DNA of 64,000 nucleotides, taken from contig CAJNDS010002270.1 in NCBI GenBank assembly GCA_905221605.1, positions 1 through 64,000 of the forward strand. Reading direction: 5' to 3'. Source of the stretch: Symbiodinium natans (taxonomy: Eukaryota; Sar; Dinophyceae; Suessiales; Symbiodiniaceae). The notes under the pieces are model-generated. The model made no database searches. It saw only the letters and a list, made by a program, of their open reading frames with translations, and had not been told where the DNA came from. Below, in pieces: positions 9,780 through 20,500 of the stretch (position 1 is its first letter; every line of letters starts with the position of its first letter). The position numbers and the translations under genes were made by a program.

Positions 9780-10355
9780 CAGCGGGATGCGGAAGAAAGA
9801 TGTCTTCAAATGTCCCTCTGTGAGGGCGCAAGAACCCAAGAGCTATACATCCGGCTCGATGTGATCATTCCTGTTGTTCGGGGCACAGTTTCTTGCCAAG
9901 CTGGGTTGTGCTTTGGGATAATTGTTAATTCCCCTTCTCTCCTTATAAGGGAACCTGCTCATAAACAATTTTCAAAGGGTTTTGAAGCACAACCAAGCAA
10001 GCCCTTTGTCAGTTTCCAAGGGTATTTCGGGCATTACATGATGGCTGCAGTTAGTCCTGAAACCGGCTCGGTGATCGAGACCGAGTTTTCAGCCCAAAGG
10101 CTTAAGTTCAGGGTTGAGGGACCCCAAAACCCCTTAAAACCAACCCCCCCAAGCCCCCAAAACCCCCGAACCCTTACCCCGACACCAAGGACCCCAGCCG
10201 GTGGAGCCCCTTCCCACTCCCCCTTACTGTGTTCTCTGCGAAGGAACTTACTGTACCCAGGTTACACAGCGATTATTCCGTGTCCTTGTTCTAATAACTT
10301 AGTCAGTTTCTTAACAAGAGCCCAGTTACGGCACATCAGGCTTTGCAGTGCGTAG
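9780..10355 (+). CDS. Long open frame, possible exon, function unknown
   Basis: A frame of about 190 codons runs to a stop at 10353-10355. The first half (for example GTVSCQAGLCFGIIVNSPSL and PFVSFQGYFGHYMMAAVSPE) looks protein-like. The middle reads through CCCTAAA-like sequence as Pro/Asn repeats and is probably intron or chance. If real, the coding part is most likely 9870-10110. Confidence 0.35.
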   Translation, partial: QRDAEERCLQMSLCEGARTQELYIRLDVIIPVVRGTVSCQAGLCFGIIVNSPSLLIREPAHKQFSKGFEAQPSKPFVSFQGYFGHYMMAAVSPETGSVIETEFSAQRLKFRVEGPQNPLKPTPPSPQNPRTLTPTPRTPAGGAPSHSPLLCSLRRNLLYPGYTAIIPCPCSNNLVSFLTRAQLRHIRLCSA

Positions 10356-10600
10356 ACTACAACGACCGTACACTGTGGAACTGTGGCCGAAACCTAACCC
10401 TACACCCTAAACCCTAAGTCCTAAACCCTAAACCCTAAACCCTAAGTCCTAAACCCTAAACCGAGTGAGGATAGCCTCTGTTTTGGGGTTTGCCTTTGGG
10501 GGGGCTTTAGGACCCGCCATGCAAGAACCGTATAAACAGGACCCTACGCCCCTAAGCCCTACACATCTCTAAGCCCAAAAGCCTAATTAATCCCTCGCCC

Positions 10601-10803
10601 TAAACCCTAAACCCTAAACCCTAAACCCTAAACCCTAAACCCTAAACCCTAAACCCTAAACCCTAAACCCTAAACCCTAAACCCTAAACCCTAAACCTAA
10701 CCCTAAACCCTAAACCCTAAACCCTAAACCCTAAACCCTAAACCCTAAACCCTAAACCCTAAACCCTAAACCCTAAACCCTAAACCCTAAACCCTAAACC
10801 CTA
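10601..10803. repeat. Long interstitial CCCTAAA tract
   Basis: About 29 nearly perfect units, one of the longest internal telomeric arrays in the window and longer than the terminal one. It is broken only by a single short unit (CCTAAC) near 10696. Confidence 0.92.
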
Positions 10804-10845
10804 GCCTAAACCCTAAACTCTAAACCCTCTTCCAGCTGGGAAGGT

Positions 10846-10900
10846 GGCTCGGTCGATCCTGCACGGGCCATGCAGGCAAGTTCAGCTGAGGGGTTTCAAC
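10846..10900 (+). CDS. Exon candidate
   Basis: The frame reads GKVARSILHGPCRQVQLRGF between a CCCTAAA tract on the left and a TTTAGGG tract on the right. Weak support, no family. Confidence 0.25.
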
Positions 10901-10943
10901 GGTTCATGGGTACTTATAACCCCACGCAGAAGTTCTACTTATA

Positions 10944-11023
10944 GGCTTAGGGTTTAGGGTTTAGGGTTTAGGGTTTAGGGTTTAGGGTTTAGGGTTTAGG
11001 GTTTAGGGTTTAGGGTTTAGGGT
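10944..11023. repeat. Interstitial TTTAGGG tract abutting a family-B element
   Basis: About 11 perfect units run into the left end of a family-B element at 11024. Confidence 0.9.
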
Positions 11024-11123
11024 CAGTAGCTGAGTGAGCACACTTGCACGTTTTGGGATACTAGAATCCCCTATAGAACTGAAAGTGTACACTTTTTTGG
11101 GGCTTATGAACTCAGCAACTAAG
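11024..11123 (+). mobile_element. Family B element, copy 2
   Basis: It begins CAGTAGCTGAGTGAGCACAC and ends GAACTCAGCAACTAAG. The middle (GGGATACTAGAATCCCCTAT) is intact, with no telomeric insertion. Confidence 0.85.
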
Positions 11124-12420
11124 TAACGTACCTTTAAGCCCCTGAAGTGCCCTAATATTGTTATAAGTACAGTTAGAAGTACTTATAACCCCACTTATTA
11201 GTCTAGTAATAAGGCATTTATAAGCCCCTTAGAAAGCCCAATGTGGTTATATTTGGGTTATGAGTGCAGTCATCATTGGGGTATAATGGGGTGACTTATA
11301 ACCCCAACTTATAAGTCTACTTCTGACCTACTTAGGGGGACTTAGGGGGTTTATAAGTGCGGCTATACTTTGGGTATATTGGGGGTATAAGTGCATATGA
11401 GTAAGGGTCACTTATACTCGAGTTCAGGGTTCAGGGTCTAGCCTAATACTACTTGGTTCTCAACCCTAAACCCTAAACGCTAAACCCCAAACCTACTTAT
11501 CGACTCTGGCGTCCAAGTATATACTAATTAGCTACATTGACCCTTAGGGTATAGCCTAAACCCTAAGCCCGAACCCCTAAACCCTAAACGCTAAACCCTG
11601 GGAAAAAAATAAAACCACAAGTATATGGGAAGGAGGTGCATGGACCCTTAGAGAGGGTGTGTGTTTAGGGGTTAGGGTTTAGGGTTTAGGGTACAGGGTA
11701 CTAGGGTTGAGGGTTTAGGTTTAGAGTTTAGGGCATAGGGTTTGGTTTAGGCTGCTCTTGGAAGTGTCTGGCATCCGGTGCGTGCAGGGTTTAGGGTTTA
11801 TAAGGTTCAGAGTTGCCATGTTTCCTAAACCCTAAACCCTAAACCCTAAACCCTAAACCCTAGGGTTTAGAGGAGATAACGGTGAGCGTGTCGGCTCGAG
11901 AGCCCAACACGGGCTCTACAGGCACAAGCTCAGTAGCCAAAGGCTAGGGTTTAGTTGGGTCTTCGGCAGTGTTGACGGCTGAGGGTTCAAGGTTTAAGGT
12001 TTAGGGCGTTAGGCTTTAGGGTTTAGAAAGTTTAGGGTTTAAGGTTTTTCTGGGGTTTATTCGGAAGACATGCTGCTTCTATGGGTCGTTTAGCTTTGAA
12101 CATAACACGACTAACCAACATACACAATATGGTGAGTTCTCTACCTTTTTGGGTACCCTGAGCAAGAGGGGCCGCCTTGTAATAAGGACCCAAAAAAAGG
12201 ACCATAATTAGTGAAATCACCATATATCTTCATAGCCCCAAGCCACCTCCAGTTGGGGGCTTAGGGGTTCTGGCTCTCATGGGGTTCTACCTTGGACCCC
12301 TAAGGTTGTACCCTTGTCCAAGAGGGAATCGATGGGCCATACTGGGAGGAAACTTAAAAAAGGGTTTAGGGTTTAGGGTTTAAGGTTTAGGGTTTGAAGT
12401 TTAGGGTTTAGGGGTACGAG
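11124..12420. other. Spacer: repeated family-L units, telomeric tracts, family-O copy
   Basis: 11135-11410 holds several diverged copies of an ACTTATAACCCCA unit in both directions (family L). 11824-11866 is a CCCTAAA tract that turns directly into a G-strand unit. A family-O copy sits at 12128-12224. The segment 11875-11950 has an open frame (ITVSVSAREPNTGSTGTSSV) that could be an exon. Confidence 0.5.
12128..12224. mobile_element. Family O element, copy 2
   Basis: It pairs with 9614-9731: both contain GGGTACCC-like and GGCCGCCTTGT blocks and end AAAAAGGACCATAATTAGTG. Confidence 0.6.
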
Positions 12421-12639
12421 TCTTAATCCCTTGAAGCTCGTTGCTTGAGGTTTAGGAGTGGCAAACGGTTCTGCACGACGGCTTTTTGAGCTACAAAACG
12501 ACGGGCGCCCTCAATCCAAGGGCCGCCAAAACCCGAAACGTTTTAGGATTTAGGGTTTAGGGTTTAGGGCTGAGGGTTTCTAAGACACCCCATAGGGTTT
12601 GGGGTGTCAGATTTTGTGGTTTAGTGGGTTTAGTTCGAG

Positions 12640-12902
12640 TCTATACACGCTGGGATGGACAAGATGAGATCGGTCTTGTTCTCAGAGTAGCAATGTCGGC
12701 TGAGCCAGACGGGGTCAACGATTCCGTTCAGGTGGGGATCAATGATGTGCATCAGGAAGAGGTCTTCGAAAAAGCACCGCCGACCACTGGATTTATGGGC
12801 ATCGATGAGTCCTCTCACGTGCCAAGGCCTCTCTTGTGCGCCAGTCTCATGGCCACTCTGATCTACTGGCTCCTGTTTGTGTATTCACAAGCCGTGCACC
12901 AG
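12640..12902 (+). CDS. Polycystin copy 1, exon with N-terminal region and S1
   Basis: The frame gives YTRWDGQDEIGLVLRVAMSA, then FMGIDESSHVPRPLLCASLM and the S1 helix TLIYWLLFVYSQAVHQ. The last part matches copy 2 (58395-58499 plus 59194-59252). Both copies diverge just after CA|GC, which suggests a GC donor. The exon is continuous here, whereas copy 2 is split. Confidence 0.82.
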
Positions 12903-14844
12903 CACCGTGGCTGCTCTTGGGAAGTTGTTGTTTTGTGCGTGTTTAGGGTTTAGGGTGTAGGGTTTAGGGTTTAGGATTTAGGGTCCAGGGTTGTTTTGTG
13001 ACTTTATGGTTGTTTTGAGACCTGCCAGATTCGAGACGACTCTAGGAACTCTGCTGTCGCCTGGGAGATGCGAGCCGCTTTCCAGAATCTCGACACCAAC
13101 GTGCTCTTGAGCCGGGGCAAGTACGTCAAGCACGGTGCGGACAGCCCAAATGAGGATGCTGTGGAAGACTTCGCGGAAGCCTTTGACTGGCTTGTGCAGG
13201 GATACGTCCCACTCCTTTGGCAGGATACACCGATGGGTCGGGGGCGCTTGGCCGCGCGGCTAAACCTGGTTGGTGGTGTGCACCTGGCAAGGCAGTGGAG
13301 CACGCCTCTACAGTGTGAAGAGAACCCCCAGCTCTGGATGGACATCATCTACAACGAGTCATGCTCCGATGGGGCGACAAGGAGAGACGGCATGCAGGAC
13401 ACGCACTGGCTCGACATCTCGCAAGACTTGGATGCTGTCCTTGCCCACCTGAGCCACTTGCAGAACACCAGCTGGCTCTCGGCTGACATCACTGGCTTGA
13501 GCTTCTTGGTGGCCCGGTGGTACCCTTTGCCCGTTTATTGGTTCAAGGCTCCCTTATACAGTACCCCAAACCCTAAACCCTAAGCCCTAAACCCTAAACC
13601 CTAAACCCTAAACCCTAAACCCTACTTATCATAGTATGTCTACCGGGCTACCAAGGCTTCAAAGCCCTTTTCTACAACCGCCGGAGCGAGCACTTCGCAC
13701 TCCTGGCCTTCGACTATCTGCTGGAACCTTGGGGCACCCATGTGAACCCTAAAAAGGGTTTAGGGTTTAGGGTTTAGGGTTTAGGGTTCAGGGTTTAGAG
13801 AGTTTAGGGAGTTTAGGGAGTTTAGGGTTTTTAGGGTTCTGGGTTTAGGGTTCACATTTTGTCACAGGGGTCAGAGTAGTATCGGTTTTGGAGGCCTTAG
13901 GGTTTATCTATCTGTGGTCTTTTCATGGTCCATATACCACCATAGAGATTCGGGTTTATAAGTGTAGGGTTTAGGGTTACAGATTTGAGTAGTGTAGGGT
14001 ATGTGAGCCCAATTTGAGAGTTCAGTTGCAACCCGAGGAAGAGAGCGGATACCTGCACCGGAGGAGCAATCTACTGATGATCCCTTCGAATGTCTACACA
14101 GACAGCCCGCACCTGGGGTTTTTGTTTAGGGTTTAGGGTTTAGGGTTTAGGGTTGAGGGTTGAGGGTTTGGGTTTTGGGTTGAGGGCACATCTACCTGGT
14201 AACAAGGACAAGGAATCGTAATATGGGGTGGGGGTGGGGAGGGGTTATACGATCCCTCACTAATTTGTACGAGTATCTTTGTATGACTTTTCCTGAACCC
14301 CCAACCTAAACCCTACCCCCTACATTTGACACCCTAAACCTTGAACCCTAATCGGGACGGGGGGGGGGGGGGGGGGGTGGCGGCTTCTTGCGGTTCACGA
14401 GGAACTTGGGATGTTCCCCCTATGCTAACAGTCCTTAACAGGGATTGCAGTACCTCCTATTTTAATCCCTATAAGGACTCTTAGTATGAGCGGGAACGTC
14501 CCGACCCTAAACCCTAAACCCTAAACCCTAAACCCTAAACCCTAAACCCTAAGCCCTAAGCCCTAAACCCTAAACCCTAAACCCTAAACCCTAAACCCTA
14601 CACCCTACACCCTAAACCCTAAACCCTAAACCCTAAACCCTAAACCCTAAACCCTAAACCCTAAACCCTAAACCTAAACCACGAGGAACTTTATTCTTTC
14701 CAGTGTGTCGGCCGACGTGCTCGCAGCCCTCGGCCTAACGGCGTGCGTGGTGGTCGAGGTGCTAGTGGCAATTTGGGTCCCAATTTGAGGGGGTTCAGGG
14801 CTGGGGGGGGGGGGGGGGAGAGTTTGGGGTTTGGGTTTAGGGCT

Positions 14845-14885
<41 letters not shown>

Positions 14886-17495
14886 GGAACTTCTCCGTTG
14901 GCCTTACGAATCCCCAAACCCTGAACCAAAATGATCTCGAATGTAGCAGAGCCCGAGCATGAACTTCGTGAGATCTCCCGAACAAAAACACTCAATCCCA
15001 AACCGCAAGTTGTGAAAGTTACGGCCAGTGCAAAATTTCCCTATGGAACCGCTTGGCTTAGGGATTAGGGCCCTGAGTCTTAGGAGCTGAGTGAGTACAC
15101 TTTACACTTTTTGGGATACTATAACCCCCTATCGAACTGAAAGTGTACATTTTTTTGGGCTTATGAACTCGGCAACTAAGAAGTGCGCTGACAGCGAAGC
15201 CTTTTGTGTTTTAAAGGATGCCCCCCCCCCCCCCCCCAACAAAGGATTTAGGGTTCCGGGCTGCTTTGGGTGCAGGCTCCTTGTCCCAGTTTAGCGCATG
15301 ATGGAGGTGCTCATGTGGTGGCAGACATGGAAGAACCATCACATGAAGTCCTTCATCTTCAACGTCTACCGCGTCGTGAGCGTTGGGCAGATTGTTGGGG
15401 GCGTGGCGTACCTTGCTCCTAGGCACTTTTTCATCAGGTGCTTTGCTGTTCCCCCTGTCCCCCGCCAAAACAAGGCATGCGGTTTAGGGTTTGGGGTTTG
15501 GGGTTTAGGGTTTAGGGTTTAGGGTTTGGGGTTTAGGGTTTAGGGTTTAGAGGGCTCAGGGCTCATGGTGTTCGTGTATACCCATGGAAGCTTGGAACGT
15601 GGCTGTTGAAGATCCCACTTCAAGAGCAGCATGAGGCCCGTGCCCAGCGCAGACCTTCTCCATAGGCATACCCCTATAAGTTGATCCAACACCCTAAAGA
15701 GCCCAACAGCCCTTAGCTAAGGAATATACCTTCAATCCTACTAAGGACCCCGATACAGTTCAAGGAATATTTCTTAATTATAAAGAGGTATTGGGCTCTT
15801 TTGGGACAAACCCTAAACCCTAAACCCCAAACCCTAAACCCATTCTCTGTGATCAGATTGCCTCCATTCTGCTGGGTGCTGGTTTGTGCTTTGCGGGGTT
15901 CTGTAGGGTCTAGTGCGTAGGGTGCAGGGTTTAGGAAGGGGGGCCCTGAACCCTAAACCCTAAACCCCTAAACCCCTAAACCCTAAACCCTAAACCCTAA
16001 ACCCTAAACCCTAAACCCTAAACCCTAAACCCTAAATGTATGTGCGTTGTCTCCAGAGCACTCGCACCCAATGTGTGTTTTTCCCTCAAACCACTTTGGG
16101 TTTAGGGTTTAGGGTTTAGGTTTAGGGTTTAGGGTTTAGGGTTTAGGGTTTAGGGTTTGGGGTTTAGGGTTTAGGGTTTAGGGTTTAGGGTTTAGGGTTA
16201 ATGTGCCTTGAGCTACGCTCGATACTTGCAATATCAAATCTTTGTGGTACTTTACTGTAACTTTAGATCCTTAGCCTTTTGGGTTTATGGGGTTTCTGAA
16301 TAAGGCAGCTAAAATTTTGATTTTTAGCTACCCTTCTGAGTGTAGCCAAGAAATGATGAGCCTGCAACCTTGCAAAGTATGCCTATGGCCTTCCTGGCGA
16401 CACTGAGCCCCTGCAAGAATTGCAACCTGCATGCCCTAATCTTTAACCTGCTAAGCTCTGCACATGGGCGTTGAGTACATGCCTTATCAACATGTACCTG
16501 TACCAGGACCCCCAAGAGTTGTCCTTGCTTTACGTTTTTCGGGTTGAGATGTAGTCAAGACATCCGACTGAATGTGTGGGGCAGTATTGCAGAATGAGGG
16601 GCGCCGGACGAATTGGTAAGCGGCAACCCCAAACCTCATCCGCCAATAAAACCATGCACATCATTTTATTCCTTAGGGTTTAGGGTGTAGGGTTGAGGGC
16701 TTGGGGTCCCTATTCCCTGCAGTAAACTCCAGGAGGGTGGAACATGGTTTAAGGATGGCTAGAGCTGGGATACCCTTTAGTATACCTTTTGGGGTATGAA
16801 CATAAGGAATAAGGATGTTCCAACTTTTTGGAGTTTACTGTTAACCCTAAACCCTGAACCCTAAACCCTAAACCCAAAACCCTAAACCCTACACCCAAAA
16901 CTCACCTAAGGCCTTCTATGCCGTCCTGGGCGCCTCCGTCGACAGACTCACCGAGAAACTGCGTGTGTTCGCCTCCCTTCCAGAGGGAGCTGTCGAGCCA
17001 TTGGCCCTGAGCAGGGAAGAGGGTTTAGGGAGTGCGGTTCCGGGTTTGGGGTTTAGGGCGTTTAGGGTTGAGTTTATCATTATTATAATTATTCTTATAT
17101 AGTATATATATATTTTTTTTTTTTTTTTGTGGGGGGGGGGGGGGGGGGGGGGTGGTTTGGGTTTTTGGTTCAGGATTTAGGGTTTATGGTTCAGGGTTTA
17201 GGGTTTAGGGTTTCAGGGTCTAGGTTTAGGGCGTGAGGGTTGAGCATTTAGGGTTGAGGGTTTTTTGCCGTTGGGGCTTTAGGGTTTTTGGGGCACTGCC
17301 TGGGTGACATGTGAAATAACTGGTGCAGTCCTGCAAGCTGAGTGCAAACATGCCTTCAGCAAGAGAGACAGGGAGCGACGGAGGGAGAGACATTATATCT
17401 AGATAGATGGACGGATACAGATAGATGGCTAGATGGATAGATGAATAGATTGCACTCAGCGGCGTTTTATGATGACTCCCTTATTTGTTCTCTCT

Positions 17496-17542
<47 letters not shown>

Positions 17543-20500
17543 GCTTGGTTGGATCTAACTCGGATTGGGGGGCTTTGCCGAGGTTCATGCTACAGGTTCA
17601 AGTTGACAGGTTTGGGCTCGTTGGGGTCTGAGCCTGGGGGTTAATTTTTTTTCGGGTTTCGTGTATATCCCAACGCTGTCAACATGGCTGAAGCCACAGC
17701 CCTAAACCCTAAACCCTAAACCCTGAACCCTAAACCTTGAGAACGAAGGCCACCGAACGTCACCGGCTCGGCGCAAGAGCGCCTCGTGCTCATGACGGAC
17801 ATCTACACCCTCACCGAGGACGCAGCGACTCTGACTCTTGACGTCAACTTGAGCTCGGGAAGCACATGAACCCTAAAAACGGGTTTAGGGTTTAGGGCTT
17901 AGGGCTTAGGGCTTAGGACTTAGGGCTTAGAGTTACCGAAAACCCTCAAAGCTGTAAAACCCTAAAGCCCTGCCAAACCCTAAACTTAACCCTTCACAAC
18001 CTTTTAAAAGCTCTAAATGCCCTGAAACCCTGCAAAAAGCCTTAAACCCTTTGAAGCCCAAAACCTTGGTTCCCCCTACACCCTGAACTTGGCCCTTGAA
18101 CACCCTAGAACCCGAAATACCCTAAATGCCCGAGAGTCCTGGACCGCAAACTGAACCCTAAAAACTCTAGATGCCCTAAATGCCCTAAACCCTAAACAAC
18201 CCTCAACCCTAAACCCTAAATGCCCCAAAGCCACGAACTTCCCGGCCGCGCAAGAATTTCGGCGAGGTTCCGTGGGACGCAGTGGCTGTGCTTCTGGTAC
18301 ATGTGGCTGGGCAGCTGTGATCCCTTGAGAGCACCTTCGGGTTTAGGGTTTAGGGGTTTAGGGTTTAGGGGTTTAGGGTTTAGGGTTTAGGGTTTAGGGT
18401 TTAGGGTTTAGGGTTTAGGGTTTAGGGTTTAGGGTTTAGGGTTTAGTAGGGTTTAGGGGTTCGGGTTTAGGGTTTAGGGTTTAGGATTTAGGGTTTAGGG
18501 TTTAGGGTAGAGTTTTCTGGTATTTCGGCGGTGTGTAGTGGCTGCAGCATTTCGGAGTAGATGAGGGGCATTTCTATTCTCGTAAGTACCACCATGTCCT
18601 TCAATCAGCTGAGCCCTGAAACTTAAATCTTAAGCCTTGCGCCCTCAACCCCTAAACCCCAAACCCCAAACCCCAAACCCTAAACCCTGAACCCTAAACC
18701 CTAAACCCTAAACCCCAAACCCTAAACCCTAAACCCTAAACCCGAAACCCCAAACCCTAAACCCTAAAACCCTAAACCCTAAACCCCAAACCCTAAACCC
18801 TAAACCCCAAACCCCAAACCCTAAACCCTAAACCCTAAACCCTGAGAGCCAGGCTCGTGATCATGCTGAAGTTTGGTGAGGGGCTTCCGGCCTCACCACG
18901 GCTGAAGGCTTAGTGGCTGAATGAGTATGCTTTACACTGTTTTAGGGTTGAGGTTTTAGGGTTTAGGGTTTAGGGTTTAGGCTTTAGGGCAACTGAGAAG
19001 GTCTTCCTGGACACGCTGTATGACGGCATGGGGAATATCCTGCACCGTGGCGTGGGTTTAGGGTTTAGGGTTTAGAGTTTGGGTTTTGGGGTTTAGGGTT
19101 GAGGAGGGTTTAGGGTTTAGGAGTCTAGGGTTTTAAGGGTTTAAAGGTTTAGGGTTTGGGTCTAGGGTTTATAGGGTTTTGAGAGTTCGGAATTGGCAGG
19201 GTTTTAGTCTAGTGAAACATCAACAATCAAGTAACGAGAGCGAACAATTAACACCATTGCTGGTGTACAAAGCTAGGTTGAGGATTTTGGTATAACATAA
19301 CATCAGCAGCATCGGTGTTGGTTTGTCACAGGATCTTTCTCTGCCCGTCTTGTACTCTGCCACAAGTTGTCTCCTCTGGGAGTTTACGAAAATAACGGGT
19401 TCAGGGTTTAGGGTTCAGGGTTTAGGGTAGAGGGTTTAGGGTTTAGGGTTTAGGGTTTAGGGTTTAGTAGATCCCCCAATAGTAGGATTCCCAAAGAATT
19501 AAAGAGCCCTAAAGATGGTACCCCCCCCCCCCCCCCCATTTTCGGAAACCCCCGGCTGTTGCCAAGCCTTCTGTGCGACCTGGTGTTTGGGGGGGGAAAC
19601 CTTTGGGGGGTGGTGGGGGTGGGGGTGAGCAGAAGTTAGGGTATTAAGGCGTTTGGCTGCAAGTGACCCCTAAACCCAACAAAAACCTAAACCCTAAACC
19701 CTAAACCCAAAAGCCCTAAACCCCAGGTACTTTTTCATCGTCTTCTGCGTGGTCTTCACAAGCTTTGCAATGGGTGCCCATTTCTTATTTGGCCATGTCC
19801 TCTATTCTTGGTCCCGATCGCTCCCTGGCTCTCGCTTAGAACCCTAAGCCCTAAGCCCCTAAACCCTAAGCCCTAAGCCCTAAACCCTAAGCCCTAAACC
19901 CTAAACCCTAAGCCCTAAGCCCTAAACCTTATAAGGTTCTTAAGGGAGGGGGGGCGGGGCTTCAAGAGGAGTGTGGAGTGTTAGGGAACCTTGGGTTACA
20001 TACCCAGCCTTGAGCCCCCGCACCCTGAAGATCCCTATAAATAACCCCGAACTCTACTGTAGCCCGCCCCATGATCAACGGCTTAGGGTTTAGGGTTTAG
20101 GGTTTAGGGTTTAGGGTTTAGGGTTTAGGGTTTAGGGTTTAGGGCCGGTTTGCGGTTTAGCTTTGTGGTGCCCTGAGACCAGTGGGATACAGTCTGCCCG
20201 AGACGCAAAGCCCGCGGCACCCGACATTTTCACACCCCAAGAACCTGACATTTTTGCGCCCTGCAACCGCGAGGTCTAGAGCCTAGGAATTAGGGTTTAA
20301 GGTTTAGAGTGTAGGGACCAAGGTTCTTGCCGTTTACATCGTCGTTCAGGGTATTGATGGGCGACTTCGACTTCATGGCGATGTACGCCATTGCACCCGT
20401 GAGCGCTATATGCTGGTTCACACTCTTCACATTGATGGTTGGGTTTGTGCTCATCAACCTCTTCATCGCCATCGTAACCTTCTCTTTCACTCGCGTCCAA

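Noticed and set aside
11824-11868. Ancient telomere-telomere fusion
   Set aside because: The order is CCCTAAA then TTTAGGG, opposite to that made by joining two chromosome ends.
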